Source: Bacteroidota bacterium (GTDB taxonomy: Bacteria; Bacteroidota; Bacteroidia; Bacteroidales; DTGW01). Taken from it: 64,000 nt of DNA. Positions 53,723 through 63,400 of this stretch are shown here, one piece after another. Where the stretch lies: NCBI GenBank assembly GCA_029572965.1, contig JAKPQD010000273.1:1-64000 (forward strand), read 5' to 3'. Numbering within the stretch: the first letter of the stretch is position 1; each line of letters starts with the position of its first letter. The notes below the pieces were generated by a model that was given only the letters and a program-made list of their open reading frames with translations, did no database searches and was not told the origin of the DNA. The translations under genes and the position numbers were made by a program.

Positions 53723-55615
53723 TTAGTATGCACGCTGGTTTTTACCTTCAATAAAATTAATAAAAGACGTATTTACAACCTTGTTTCCTCCTGGTGTTGG
53801 ATAATCCCCGGTAAAATACCAGTCTCCAACATGGTTTGGACAAGCTCTGTGCAAATTCTCCACAGTTTGATAAACAATCTTTATCTCGGCTTTGATATCT
53901 GAAGATGTTAGGAGTTCTGCTATTTTATCAGAAATCTGCTCATCCGTAAAAGGCTCATAAATGCTCTTTACATGGTTGACAATTTCTTCTTTGGGCAATC
54001 CCTGTTGTAATTTAGCTTTTTTATACACTTCGTTGATAATATGTTCCTTACCAGAATCTTTAAGTAAGGCTATTGCCGCTTTGAATGCAATAAAATCGCC
54101 TAACTTAGCCATGTCTATTCCATAACAATCTGGATATCTGATTTGCGGAGAAGATGACACAATAACTATGCGTTTAGGCCCAAGCCTGTCAAGGATACGG
54201 ATGATAGACTGCTTCAATGTTGTGCCCCGGACAATTGAATCGTCAATAATTACAAGGTTATCTATGCCTTTTTTAATTGTACCATAAGTAATATCGTAAA
54301 CGTGGCCTACTAAGTCATCGCGGCCCTTATCTTGCGTAATGAAAGTACGAAGCTTAATGTCTTTGTGGGCAACTTTTTCTATTCGGGGACGCAATGCCAT
54401 AATTTTATCAAGAGCTTCAGGCGTTAGTTTTGGGCCAAGCTCAAGAATCTTTGTTTTTTTATATTGCTTTATATGATCTTCAATACCTTTGGCCATACCA
54501 TAAAAAGCCGACTCAGCAGTATTGGGGATATATGAAAATACAGTATTTTCAAAATCGCCATTGACCGAATTAAGAATAGCAGGGGTAAGAAGTTCGCCAA
54601 GCTTTTTGCGCTCATTATAAATATCTTTATCACTACCCCTCGAAAAATATATCCTTTCAAACGAACAAGCCTTACGAGGCATTGATGGCCTTATTTCTTC
54701 TATCGAAACAAACCCGCTTTTTTTAACAATCAATGCTTTCCCGGGATCTATTTCATGAACTTTTTCATATTCGGCATTCATAACTGTTTGAATCACCGTA
54801 CGCTCTGAAGCCACAACTACTATTTCATCATCAGCATAATAGAAAGCCGGCCTGATGCCATACGGGTCGCGGGCTACAAAACAGTCGCCATGCCCAATGA
54901 TACCACCAATGGCATACCCTCCATCCCAACGTTTACTTGACTCGCGCAATACAGCAGCCACATCAATATGCTCAGCTATAAGGTCAGATATTTCTTTGTT
55001 TTCAAATCCCTGGGTCTTGAACAAAATGAATTTACGCTGTACTTCCATATCTAAAAAGTGACCAACGTTTTCTAAAATAGTCACAGTATCAGAATAACCT
55101 TTAGGGTGCTGCCCTAACTCTATCAGGTGATTGAAAATTTCATCAACATTAGTAAGGTTGAAGTTCCCGGCCAAAGCAAGATTCCTGGTTCGCCAGTTGT
55201 TTTCACGTATTACCGGATGGACAAACTCAATGTTACTACCTCCAAATGTCCCATAACGCAGATGTCCTAAAAACACTTCGCCTGCAAAAGGCAAGTTTTG
55301 TTTAGCCCAAACAGCGTCAGACAACAAACGGTCTTCAATATTAGAATATTGGCTATAAATGTCCCTGAAAATAGCCTCAATAGCCTGAGGCTCGTTAGAA
55401 CGCTGCCTGTGAAGATAGTCAGTACCAGGTTTTTGGTCGAGTTTAAGACTTACAACCCCTGCTCCATCCTGCCCCCGATTATGCTGTTTCTCCATAAGAA
55501 GATAAAGCTTTTGCAATCCATAACGCCAGGTCCCATATTTAAATTGATAATACTCAAGCGGTTTTAGAAGCCTTACCAGTGCAATTCCGCATTCATGTTT
55601 TATCAATTCACTCAT
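53723..55615 (-). CDS. purF: Amidophosphoribosyltransferase (PurF-type)
   Basis: Glutamine-PRPP amidotransferase of 630 residues. The class II glutaminase domain begins at Cys9 (HECGIALVRL) and contains EKQHNRGQDGAGVV and LGHLRYGTFGG. The presence of residues before the cysteine implies propeptide removal. The phosphoribosyltransferase part has VIIDDSIVRGTTLKQSI, the PRPP loop, and SSPQIRYPDCYGIDM. This is longer than E. coli PurF (about 505) and typical of a Bacteroidota group with extra segments. Its stop is one base from the ubiD-family start, so expression is coupled. Confidence 0.93.
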   Translation of the reverse strand: MSELIKHECGIALVRLLKPLEYYQFKYGTWRYGLQKLYLLMEKQHNRGQDGAGVVSLKLDQKPGTDYLHRQRSNEPQAIEAIFRDIYSQYSNIEDRLLSDAVWAKQNLPFAGEVFLGHLRYGTFGGSNIEFVHPVIRENNWRTRNLALAGNFNLTNVDEIFNHLIELGQHPKGYSDTVTILENVGHFLDMEVQRKFILFKTQGFENKEISDLIAEHIDVAAVLRESSKRWDGGYAIGGIIGHGDCFVARDPYGIRPAFYYADDEIVVVASERTVIQTVMNAEYEKVHEIDPGKALIVKKSGFVSIEEIRPSMPRKACSFERIYFSRGSDKDIYNERKKLGELLTPAILNSVNGDFENTVFSYIPNTAESAFYGMAKGIEDHIKQYKKTKILELGPKLTPEALDKIMALRPRIEKVAHKDIKLRTFITQDKGRDDLVGHVYDITYGTIKKGIDNLVIIDDSIVRGTTLKQSIIRILDRLGPKRIVIVSSSPQIRYPDCYGIDMAKLGDFIAFKAAIALLKDSGKEHIINEVYKKAKLQQGLPKEEIVNHVKSIYEPFTDEQISDKIAELLTSSDIKAEIKIVYQTVENLHRACPNHVGDWYFTGDYPTPGGNKVVNTSFINFIEGKNQRAY

Positions 55616-55631
55616 CTTGCATTCCCTTCTA

Positions 55632-56087
55632 TTATAGTTTTGGTAAATTTATCCGTGTAGATATAATAAACGCACTTTTAAAATCTTTCGAGATCTTTTG
55701 ATAAGCTTTAAAGGCTTCCAGTTTATTTCTAAAATCTCCAACATAAATCTTAAAATTAGGGGCCTCGTATTCTTGATATGTATTAATGTCTGGGTAAAGC
55801 GAAATAAAACGGCTTCGTTCACTTGCAGCTTTTCCGCGGGCCAATTGGCCAGAATTGGAAAAAATACGAATTCTGTACCCAACAATGAGACCATCACTTT
55901 GCTTGCTCTGAACATAAGCATTGACAAGGGTTTTAATTTGGTTACTCTGTAAGATTTTAATTGTTCCCTCGTTACCCGCCTTTGATGTAACAATTCCAAA
56001 AATATCTGAAGTTGGGGATTGCGAAAAAGAAAAATGTGTTATCAGAAAACACAAAACGCAGGTTATAAACAATTTAAACTTTGCCAT
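55632..56087 (-). CDS. Secreted SPOR-domain protein
   Basis: Small envelope protein of 151 residues: a signal peptide (FITCVLCFLITHFSFSQ), about 50 residues of linker, then a SPOR-like domain (GYRIRIFSNSGQLARGKAAS ... NFKIYVGDFRNKLEAFKAYQKI). SPOR domains bind glycan strands stripped of stem peptides, often at the division site. It lies 16 bases before purF in the same direction, but a functional link is unlikely. Confidence 0.85.
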   Translation of the reverse strand: MAKFKLFITCVLCFLITHFSFSQSPTSDIFGIVTSKAGNEGTIKILQSNQIKTLVNAYVQSKQSDGLIVGYRIRIFSNSGQLARGKAASERSRFISLYPDINTYQEYEAPNFKIYVGDFRNKLEAFKAYQKISKDFKSAFIISTRINLPKL

Positions 56088-56118
56088 ACATTTTTATTCG
56101 CCATGCAAAGGTAAAAAA

Positions 56119-56559
56119 TTACTTACTAATTAATGATTCAAATTTTATCTTCTTTTTCAAAAACAAAGTTTTTGCTTGTACCGAACCTTTAATGGCAACT
56201 TTAGGCTGATCGCCTTTTAAGACCTTGGGAATAACCGTAACAGCAGCCTTCAAATTTTCAGGCTTAAGAATAAACGGTACATTGTATGTTTTACTTGTGT
56301 TACCTTTAATTTCAAAAGGTTCAAGAAGCGTAATCTTTCCAAGCTTGTTATTATCGAACCACAGCTCAAGGTCACTACTATCTATTGTATAGCTTAGCAT
56401 ACTTTTACTATCAATTTCTATTCCTACTTTGCCTTTTACCTGGGTAAATGACAACTCGCTTACGCTAATATCGGTAATACCAACCACTTCAATATCCGGA
56501 GAAGTACAAGAAACAGCTAAAAAAGCTAAAAGAGAAAATATATATATTATTTTATTCAC
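56119..56559 (-). CDS. Lipoprotein with LEA-2-like domain
   Basis: About 146 residues from a GTG at 56559, chosen since it gives a proper lipoprotein signal (NKIIYIFSLLAFLAVSC) with the lipobox Cys; the longer TTG start at 56592 would bury it. The mature part is beta-rich (VEVVGITDISVSELSF ... KVGIEIDSKSMLSYTIDSSDLELWFDNNKLG), resembling the LEA-2 immunoglobulin-like fold of Bacteroidota lipoproteins. The function is unknown, probably structural in the periplasm or outer membrane. Confidence 0.7.
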   Translation of the reverse strand: MNKIIYIFSLLAFLAVSCTSPDIEVVGITDISVSELSFTQVKGKVGIEIDSKSMLSYTIDSSDLELWFDNNKLGKITLLEPFEIKGNTSKTYNVPFILKPENLKAAVTVIPKVLKGDQPKVAIKGSVQAKTLFLKKKIKFESLISK

Positions 56560-56723
56560 GACTTTTTTATTGTAAAGTAAACTATTTTCCAATACTCTGT
56601 ATCAATATTTTTTAAAAGTTATTATTCCTATTTTTCCTATATGATTAAAAAAATATAAAACATTGATAATCACTTATATTATTTATTTTCAATAAAATAA
56701 AACAACAAAAAGTTGAAAATAAA

Positions 56724-56754
56724 TTTGTTTTCTCTCAAATAAAAACTACCTTTG
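56724..56754 (+). promoter_or_regulatory. Promoter of cysK
   Basis: TTTG (56724-56727), a 19-base spacer, then TACCTTTG (56747-56754). This is an exact match to the Bacteroidota promoter TTTG-N19-TAnnTTTG. The start codon at 56796 is 41 bases further. No Shine-Dalgarno sequence precedes it. Confidence 0.75.
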
Positions 56755-56795
56755 TTAAAGAAATTACTTCCTGAAAATTTTAAAACGTGATAAAT

Positions 56796-57707
56796 ATGAA
56801 AGCAAAAAGCATTTTAGAAACCATCGGTAACACCCCTCACGTGAGGGTTAACAGTTTGTATGGCAAAAACCATGAAGTATGGGTAAAAGTAGAAAAGACC
56901 AATCCGGGTTCGTCAATAAAAGACCGTATTGCCCTTGCAATGGTAGAAGATGCCGAAAAAAAAGGGATACTTAAACCCGAAAGCGTCATTATTGAACCAA
57001 CATCCGGGAATACAGGAATTGGGTTAGCTTTGGTTGCTGCCGTAAAAAAATACAAACTCATCTTGGTGATGCCCGAATCATTCAGTATCGAACGCAGAAG
57101 GTTAATGGCTGTTTATGGGGCCCAATTTGAGCTTACCCCGCGTGAAAAAGGAATGCGTGGAGCTATCGAAAAAGCTAAAGAACTTGTTTCTTCAACTCCT
57201 AATGCATGGATGCCAGACCAATTCAGCAATGAAGCTAACATTGAAGCCCATAAACGCACAACAGCACAGGAAATTATCAACGATTTTCCTGAGGGTATTG
57301 ATTATTTAATAACAGGTGTAGGCACTGGAGGCCATATTACCGGCGTTTCCGAAACTTTGAAAGCTAAATTCCCAAACTTAAAGGTTTTTGCAGTAGAGCC
57401 TGATGCTTCTCCTGTTATTAGTGGTGGACAGCCAAGTCCTCACCCACTTCAGGGCATTGGGGCAGGGTTTATACCACAGAACCTTCACACCAATATTCTT
57501 GACGGGGTCATCCGCATCACCAAGGACGAAGCATACGAATACGCCAGAAGAGCAGCATTAGAAGAAGGATTGTTTGTAGGAGTATCATCAGGGGCATCGC
57601 TTGCTGCAGTTGCCAAAAAACTCCCTGAAATACCTAAAGGCAGTCGAGTATTAACTTTCAGCTATGACACCGGCGAAAGATACTTATCAATAGAAGGTTT
57701 ATATTAA
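56796..57707 (+). CDS. cysK: Cysteine synthase A
   Basis: Pyridoxal-phosphate enzyme of 303 residues from the ATG at 56796; a GTG three codons upstream is less likely. It makes cysteine from O-acetylserine and sulfide. The PLP lysine lies in [14 protein letters not shown], the substrate loop in [12 protein letters not shown], and the phosphate-binding GTGGHITG and SSGAS are present. The standard length and the YDTGERYLS end fit CysK well. It has its own strong promoter and terminator. Confidence 0.97.
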   Translation: MKAKSILETIGNTPHVRVNSLYGKNHEVWVKVEKTNPGSSIKDRIALAMVEDAEKKGILKPESVIIEPTSGNTGIGLALVAAVKKYKLILVMPESFSIERRRLMAVYGAQFELTPREKGMRGAIEKAKELVSSTPNAWMPDQFSNEANIEAHKRTTAQEIINDFPEGIDYLITGVGTGGHITGVSETLKAKFPNLKVFAVEPDASPVISGGQPSPHPLQGIGAGFIPQNLHTNILDGVIRITKDEAYEYARRAALEEGLFVGVSSGASLAAVAKKLPEIPKGSRVLTFSYDTGERYLSIEGLY

Positions 57708-57717
57708 CAGTATTTAA

Positions 57718-57744
57718 AAAAGCGGCCCGGTAATAGCCGCTTTT
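57718..57744. terminator. Terminator between cysK and the outer-membrane protein gene
   Basis: AAAAGCGGC (57718-57726) pairs with GCCGCTTTT (57736-57744) and is followed by TTTTT on the plus strand. The A-rich left flank allows it to serve the convergent gene as well. Confidence 0.8.
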
Positions 57745-57749
57745 CTTTT

Positions 57750-58388
57750 TTAAAAAATGTATCCTAAACAAACATTAGACTCCACTCGAGTTAAACGCAG
57801 CTTTGATGAAAGCGCTTGCTCTACCCCATCAACTTTGATTTTATCAGTATTAGAAATAAAAAGCCCCAAATTGGCCCCTACCAAAAAATGTTTGGAAACC
57901 ATATATGAAAGCCCAATATATGAACTTATGCCATAAGTACCGGAAGTTTTGGTATATTCTTCTCCTCCCTCCCGGCAGTAATCCTTATATGCAACATACC
58001 CAAGCCCTATTTTCCCATTCAAAAAAAGCTTTTCAGAAAAAACAGATTTACGCAAATAATAATTGAGGCTGAAAAAATTCACAACCACTTGGTCATACGA
58101 AGGCAAAGCAGTCAAAGAGCTTCCTTCTTCATTATATAAACTTTTTCTACCTCTGAAAGTAGAATAGCCAATTCCCCAGCCCGTTTGCTCATACATAAAA
58201 ATGACATCAAAACCAAAGCTATTACCTGGTTTTAAATCTTTCTGATGTTTAGCCTCAGCAGCCGAAAGACTGTCGGGAATGACAAAAAGCCTGTAGGCCA
58301 TTCCACCCGAGGCAACTATCTGACATTCTTGTGCAACAGCACATGAAAAAACAAATACAAAAATGGCACTATATAAAAACCGCACCAT
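57750..58388 (-). CDS. Outer-membrane beta-barrel protein, unknown function
   Basis: Protein of 212 residues with a signal peptide (FLYSAIFVFVFSCAVAQ). The mature chain alternates amphipathic strands rich in Tyr, Phe and Gly (GKIGLGYVAYKDY; GTYGISSYIGLSYMV; FLVGANLGLFIS) and ends in Cys-Leu-Gly-Tyr-Ile-Phe, the aromatic C-terminus of outer-membrane barrels. An eight-stranded OmpA-type or OmpW-like barrel is likely. It follows gltX by 9 bases and may be cotranscribed with it. Confidence 0.8.
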   Translation of the reverse strand: MVRFLYSAIFVFVFSCAVAQECQIVASGGMAYRLFVIPDSLSAAEAKHQKDLKPGNSFGFDVIFMYEQTGWGIGYSTFRGRKSLYNEEGSSLTALPSYDQVVVNFFSLNYYLRKSVFSEKLFLNGKIGLGYVAYKDYCREGGEEYTKTSGTYGISSYIGLSYMVSKHFLVGANLGLFISNTDKIKVDGVEQALSSKLRLTRVESNVCLGYIF

Positions 58389-58397
58389 TGTATAGAT

Positions 58398-59930
58398 TTA
58401 TAACTTTATTTCGTTTAAAGCCTTGTCTATTCGTCGTAATGTTTCTTCTTTGCCAACAACTTCCATAATTAACGGCAAATCTGGGCCAAAAGAAGCCCCA
58501 ACCATGCATATACGCAAAGCATTCATCAATACCCCCATAGAAATCTGCTTAGCTTCAACATGATGATGCAAAGTATCATTGATACTATTTGCCTCAAAAT
58601 GGCTGATATCGGATAACACAGCCTTAACGTCTTTTAACAATTCGGGAACATTGTCTTTCCAGCGTTTTTTTACTGCCTCAGCATCGTACCCTTCAGGGGA
58701 CTGGAAGAAAAAGTAGGCATTGGCCCAAAAATCATTGAGAAAAAACATTCTCTCCTTAACAAGCCCACAAATATCAGCTAAATAAGACATTTCGCATTTA
58801 ATCCCTTTTTCATCCAAAACGCTACATATCATTTCAGCTAATTGCTTATTGGTAAGCTTTTGGATATACTGATGATTAAACCATTTAGCTTTTTCAAAAT
58901 CAAATTTAGCACCAGCTTTACTAACCTTGTCTAATGAAAAAGCATCTGCCAACTCATTTATATTAAATATTTCCTGCTCTGTACCAGGATTCCAACCAAG
59001 TAAAGCAAGAAAATTGATAAACGCTTGAGGAAGGAAACCATAATCATCGTAACCCTTTACCAGCTCTTTTGTAGCCGGATCATCCCAATGTTTAGGAAAT
59101 ACAGGGAAACCTAACCTGTCGCCATCGCGTTTGCTAAGTTTCCCTTTGCCATCAGGCTTAAGGAGCAACGGAAGATGCGCAAATAAAGGCATTTTTGATT
59201 CCCAACCAAAAGATTTGTAAAGCAATACATGCAAAGGCAATGAAGGCAACCACTCCTCGCCCCTGATGACATGGGTTATTCTCATCAGGTAATCGTCTGT
59301 AACATTGGCCAGGTGATATGTTGGCAGTCCGTCAGCGCTTTTAAACAATACCTTATCGTCAAGCGCTGAAGTATTGACAATTACTTCGCCCCTGATAAGG
59401 TCATTCATGTGTACATTTTGATTTACAGGCATCTTAAAACGAATAACCCAAGGTTCGCCTTTTTTTATGCGTTCCTGATAGTCTGCATATTCCGGGTTTA
59501 AAGATGTTTTAAGCCTGGTACGTACTTCATAATTATAAGTAAACGCCATACCTTTAGCTTCCTGCGATTTACGAAGGTTATCAAGCTCTTCTGAGGTATC
59601 AAAAGCATAATAAGCATTTCCGCTCTCAACAAGCTGTAGAGCATACTTTAAATATATATCTTTACGCTCACTCTGTCTGTACGGAGCATGAGGGCCTCCA
59701 ATTCCAACACCTTCAGTAAACTCAATGCCGCACCATCTGAGTGAATCCACTATGTATTCTTCTGCTCCGGGCACAAAACGGTTCGAATCTGTATCTTCTA
59801 TACGTAAAAGAAAATCTCCGTCATATTTTTTGGCAAACAAATAATTGTATAACGCGGTGCGAACGCCTCCAATGTGTAAAGGCCCGGTAGGACTGGGAGC
59901 AAATCGTACACGTACTTTCTTTCCTTCCAT
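58398..59930 (-). CDS. gltX: Glutamate-tRNA ligase
   Basis: Class I synthetase of 510 residues from the ATG at 59930, as the family start VRVRFAPSPTGPLHIGGVRT follows directly. The upstream in-frame extension is not conserved and would overlap the divergent gene's leader. HIGG serves as the HIGH motif and KLSKRDG as KMSKS. The anticodon-binding domain is complete. It could be discriminating or non-discriminating (Glu/Gln); the window does not show GatCAB or GlnS. Confidence 0.97.
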   Translation of the reverse strand: MEGKKVRVRFAPSPTGPLHIGGVRTALYNYLFAKKYDGDFLLRIEDTDSNRFVPGAEEYIVDSLRWCGIEFTEGVGIGGPHAPYRQSERKDIYLKYALQLVESGNAYYAFDTSEELDNLRKSQEAKGMAFTYNYEVRTRLKTSLNPEYADYQERIKKGEPWVIRFKMPVNQNVHMNDLIRGEVIVNTSALDDKVLFKSADGLPTYHLANVTDDYLMRITHVIRGEEWLPSLPLHVLLYKSFGWESKMPLFAHLPLLLKPDGKGKLSKRDGDRLGFPVFPKHWDDPATKELVKGYDDYGFLPQAFINFLALLGWNPGTEQEIFNINELADAFSLDKVSKAGAKFDFEKAKWFNHQYIQKLTNKQLAEMICSVLDEKGIKCEMSYLADICGLVKERMFFLNDFWANAYFFFQSPEGYDAEAVKKRWKDNVPELLKDVKAVLSDISHFEANSINDTLHHHVEAKQISMGVLMNALRICMVGASFGPDLPLIMEVVGKEETLRRIDKALNEIKL

Positions 59931-60032
59931 AGTGTTAAAATTTTGCACAAAGATAATTTGAATCATCATTTAAGTTGTTTTAAAAACAATGAAATCGATA
60001 ATTTTGCACCCGTCAATTTTAAGTATTTGTAT

Positions 60033-60401
60033 ATGAAAGGCTTGTATTCTATACTTCTTTTGGTCACTTCTAATGCATTCATGACCATGGCGTGGTATGG
60101 CCACCTGAAATTCAAAGAAATGAAATGGTTTTCATCTTTGTCTCTGCTGGCAGTAATTTTGATAAGTTGGGGCATCGCCCTCTTTGAATATTTTTTTCAG
60201 GTGCCGGCCAACCGTATTGGCTACAAAGAAAACGGGGGCCCTTTTACTTTAGTTGAATTGAAAGTAATACAGGAAGTAATTACCCTCACGGTATTTATAA
60301 TTTTTACCACCCTGTTGTTCAGAAACGAAACATTCAGGTTAAACCACCTGATTGGTTTTATTTTCTTGATTTTGGCCGTTTATTTTATATTTAAAAAATA
60401 G
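60033..60401 (+). CDS. DMT/DUF486 family small membrane protein
   Basis: Protein of 122 residues from the ATG at 60033; the longer frame to 59943 crosses the gltX leader and lacks support. Four hydrophobic helices are visible. The sequence MTMAWYGHLKF followed by ISWGIALFEYFFQVPANRIGY and FTLVELKVIQEVITL is typical of DUF486, a family distantly related to drug/metabolite transporters. The transport role is not shown. Divergent from gltX. Confidence 0.88.
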   Translation: MKGLYSILLLVTSNAFMTMAWYGHLKFKEMKWFSSLSLLAVILISWGIALFEYFFQVPANRIGYKENGGPFTLVELKVIQEVITLTVFIIFTTLLFRNETFRLNHLIGFIFLILAVYFIFKK

Positions 60402-60443
60402 GTTTTACTGATGAAGTTTTGTATCTTTATTAGGCTTTATTAA

Positions 60444-60451
60444 TATTTTTG
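60444..60451 (+). promoter_or_regulatory. Possible -7 element for the universal stress gene
   Basis: TATTTTTG matches TAnnTTTG, 30 bases before the start at 60482. A TTTG lies at 60418-60421, but the spacer is 22, longer than normal. Confidence 0.3.
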
Positions 60452-60481
60452 CTAAAATTGTGACCTTTAAAAATATTAGCC

Positions 60482-61357
60482 ATGAAAAAGATACTTATAC
60501 CAACAGATTTCTCAGACATTTCTAAAAATTCTATTTTATACGGGTTTCAGTTGGCCAAAGACTTAGGCTTGTCTGTTGAGCTGCTTCATGTGCTTGAAAT
60601 ATACAAATTTGCGGCTGGAGCTTCCGAAGCAGAGCTTATTTCATCAATACTCCCTTCTGATAATATAAAAATGATGGAAGAGTCTGCTATGACCTCTTTT
60701 GAAAACCTTATTCAGGAAATAAACCCTTCTCTTCCGGCTTCTGTTCCTTTCAATAAAAAAGTTATTGCAGGGCACCTGGTCAATGAAGTCATATCAGAGT
60801 CTGCTACTGAAGAAATAGAACTGTTGATTTTAGCTGTTTCCAGGTCACAGGACTTAATCACACGCTTTACACACAATACAATATCAAGCATAATATCCGA
60901 ATCAATGTGCCCGGTAATGGTAGTACCTTCAAATGCCAGTTACAAACCCATTGAGAAACTTGTTTTTGCTACTGACTTTAACAAGGCAGACATTGCACTT
61001 CTGCAATCTTTCCTAAAGCTTTCAAAAAACAAACAACCAGATATACAGATTTTGCACGTTTCACCAAAACCGATTGATTTCAATGCCGAATTAAAAATGA
61101 CAGGTTTCAAGCAGAAAATAGCAGAAAGTATAAATTGTAAATGCCTTTCATATAAACAAATCCAAGCAAAGCCAGTTGTAAAAGGGATTTTAGACGCTTT
61201 AGACGCTGACAACGCTGACATCCTATTGATGCTCAAAGAACACGAAGGCTTCTTCAAGTCCTTACTTGAAATTGATGCTACCGAAAAAATAGCCCATTAC
61301 ATCAAGATCCCGATGCTTTCGTACCGCGAGCAGCTTTTTAACCCAAACAAAAAGTAA
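60482..61357 (+). CDS. Tandem universal stress protein (UspA family)
   Basis: Protein of 291 residues with two USP domains. The first (about 1-145) starts KKILIPTDFSDISKNSILYG and ends in a SIISESMCPVMVVPS strand. The second (about 155-285) starts EKLVFATDFNKADIALL and ends with KIPMLSYRE. The GxxGx9G(S/T) ATP loop is not clear in either half, so nucleotide binding is doubtful. The role is general stress response. Its stop lies 2 bases before the cardiolipin synthase start, so they are cotranscribed. Confidence 0.92.
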   Translation: MKKILIPTDFSDISKNSILYGFQLAKDLGLSVELLHVLEIYKFAAGASEAELISSILPSDNIKMMEESAMTSFENLIQEINPSLPASVPFNKKVIAGHLVNEVISESATEEIELLILAVSRSQDLITRFTHNTISSIISESMCPVMVVPSNASYKPIEKLVFATDFNKADIALLQSFLKLSKNKQPDIQILHVSPKPIDFNAELKMTGFKQKIAESINCKCLSYKQIQAKPVVKGILDALDADNADILLMLKEHEGFFKSLLEIDATEKIAHYIKIPMLSYREQLFNPNKK

Positions 61358-61359
61358 TT

Positions 61360-62808
61360 ATGCTGCGGTTCCTGGCTGAAAATTATCTCATAATTCTATA
61401 TTCTATTACTGTTTCGTTTATTATTTACCTGGTAATCAAGCAGCGGGGCGAACCTCTTAAAACAATATCATGGCTTTTGGTGATTATTCTTATCCCTATT
61501 GCCGGAATCATTCTCTATTTTTATTTTGGGCAAAATTATCGCCGACAAAAAATTTTCAACCGCAAAGGACTGAGCGACTTTGAACGTATGCGCGATTTCA
61601 GTCATATTCAAATGCAGCACTTAGACAAACATGCCGCTTTGTTAAGCGAAAAATTACAAAGCAAAACACAAATAATGAAGCTTTTGCTCAATAACAGCAA
61701 AGCAATGCTAACCGAAAACAACCAACTTCACATATATACATCAGGCAGAGATGCATTTGACATCATTATCAGCGACATAACAAATGCAAAAAGCCATATC
61801 CACCTCGAATATTATATCATTGAAGAAGACAAAATAGGTAACCAAATTCGTGATTTACTTGTCAGTAAAGCCAAAGAAGGAGTAGAAGTCAGGTTGATTT
61901 ATGACGATTTGGGCAGCTGGGGTCTTGGCAAAAAATTTCTACAACCATTAATTGCTGCAGGTGTTGAAGTACATGCTTTTTTACCTGTTCGCTTTCCTTA
62001 TTTCACTAATAAAATCAATTACCGCAACCACAGAAAAATTATTGTTGTTGACGGGAATATTGGCCATGTTGGAGGAATGAATATTGCCGACCGCTATATT
62101 GAAGGGGTTGCCGAACTTGGGTCGTGGAAAGACATGCAGCTTCGTATTGAAGGAGAAGCTGCGCATTCATTACAAACAATATTTCTCATTGACTGGTACT
62201 TTGTTACCAACCAAGCCATCAACGATGACAGGTTTTTCCCACCCTGCCAAATAAACGAAAAAAAGATAGTCCAAATTACTGCCAGCGGCCCTGATTCGGA
62301 TTGGGCAAGTATCATGCAGGCTTATTTTTCGGCTATCGTAACCGCTACTGACCACATTTACATTGCTACACCATATTTTATCCCTAACGAAAGCATACTT
62401 ACTGCACTGAAAACAGCAGCCCTAAGCGGTATAGATGTTCGCATCATGCTCCCATACAAATCTGACTCACACGTAGTTTACAGAAGCACCCTGTCTTTTG
62501 TAGCCGATTTGCTCGAAGCCGGGGTAAAGATATATTTCTATGCCAAAGGATTCAACCACTCCAAGCTTATGCTTGTTGATGGAGTAGTTGCCTCAATAGG
62601 TACAGCCAACATGGACATCCGTAGCTTTGACCAAAATTTTGAAGTAAATGCAATCATTTATGATGAAGAATTGACAAACCGACTGGAAGCCCATTACCTT
62701 AAGGATTTACAGTCTTGCGTAGTTTACTCCATTGAAGAATGGTCCAACCGACCTTGGATTAATGCAGCCAAAGAATCTCTGGCAAGGTTGTTAAGTCCTT
62801 TATTTTAA
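61360..62808 (+). CDS. cls: Cardiolipin synthase
   Basis: Phospholipase-D superfamily enzyme of 482 residues. Two N-terminal helices (IILYSITVSFIIYLVIK; TISWLLVIILIPIAGIILYFYFG) belong to the PLDc_N domain. Two HKD motifs are present: NHRKIIVVDGNIGHVGG and NHSKLMLVDGVVASIGTAN. It condenses two phosphatidylglycerol molecules, or a related donor, into cardiolipin at the inner membrane. Length is typical (about 480). It is in an operon with the universal stress gene. Confidence 0.96.
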   Translation: MLRFLAENYLIILYSITVSFIIYLVIKQRGEPLKTISWLLVIILIPIAGIILYFYFGQNYRRQKIFNRKGLSDFERMRDFSHIQMQHLDKHAALLSEKLQSKTQIMKLLLNNSKAMLTENNQLHIYTSGRDAFDIIISDITNAKSHIHLEYYIIEEDKIGNQIRDLLVSKAKEGVEVRLIYDDLGSWGLGKKFLQPLIAAGVEVHAFLPVRFPYFTNKINYRNHRKIIVVDGNIGHVGGMNIADRYIEGVAELGSWKDMQLRIEGEAAHSLQTIFLIDWYFVTNQAINDDRFFPPCQINEKKIVQITASGPDSDWASIMQAYFSAIVTATDHIYIATPYFIPNESILTALKTAALSGIDVRIMLPYKSDSHVVYRSTLSFVADLLEAGVKIYFYAKGFNHSKLMLVDGVVASIGTANMDIRSFDQNFEVNAIIYDEELTNRLEAHYLKDLQSCVVYSIEEWSNRPWINAAKESLARLLSPLF

Positions 62809-62869
62809 TATATTTGAAAAAAATTTTATCAATAAAACAACGAGCATGGTTCGTTAAACACAAACAAGG

Positions 62870-63400
62870 ATGAAAAAACTCTTTATTTTAATTGCAGTAG
62901 CTCTGCCTTTATATGGTTTAGCCCAGCAAAAGGCAGCTATCGATTCGACGAAAGTAATGTGGTTATCTCTTGAACAAGCAGAAACACTATGCAAAACAAA
63001 TCCCAAAAAGATTTTGATAGATGCATATACCGATTGGTGTGGCTGGTGCAAGAAGATGGATAAAGAAACATTTCAACACCCTGAAATTGCAAAATATCTC
63101 AACAAGTATTTTTACCCTGTCAAGTTCAATGCAGAAACAAAAGATACAATTACTTTTTTAGGCAGCAAATATATTAATTTCGGCTCAAGGACTCACCCCT
63201 TAGCTTTGTCATTATTAGGATGGCGGCCCTCATACCCTACTATTGTTTATATGACTGAAAGATTTGAATACCTTGGGCCTATCCCGGGTTATAAAAATGC
63301 CATGCAAATGGAAACTATACTACATTTTATAGCCGAAGAAAAATATAAATTTACCTCCCTTGAAGAATTTGAAAAAAATTACAAAGGAAAAATCCAATAA
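62870..63400 (+). CDS. Secreted thioredoxin-like protein
   Basis: Protein of 176 residues with a signal peptide (KKLFILIAVALPLYGLAQ) and a thioredoxin fold of the DUF255/Thioredoxin_7 kind. The redox motif is WCGWC in DAYTDWCGWCKKMDKETF, followed by NKYFYPVKFNAET. The cis-proline region is YPTIVYMTE. It would act in periplasmic thiol exchange or in keeping exported reductases active; MsrBA encoded 17 kb away is a possible client, by inference only. It ends at a bidirectional terminator. Confidence 0.92.
   Translation: MKKLFILIAVALPLYGLAQQKAAIDSTKVMWLSLEQAETLCKTNPKKILIDAYTDWCGWCKKMDKETFQHPEIAKYLNKYFYPVKFNAETKDTITFLGSKYINFGSRTHPLALSLLGWRPSYPTIVYMTERFEYLGPIPGYKNAMQMETILHFIAEEKYKFTSLEEFEKNYKGKIQ

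Noticed and set aside
56560-56723. Additional small gene upstream of cysK
   Set aside because: Frames are short, extremely AT-rich and lack plausible starts; it looks like plain upstream DNA with the cysK promoter at its end.
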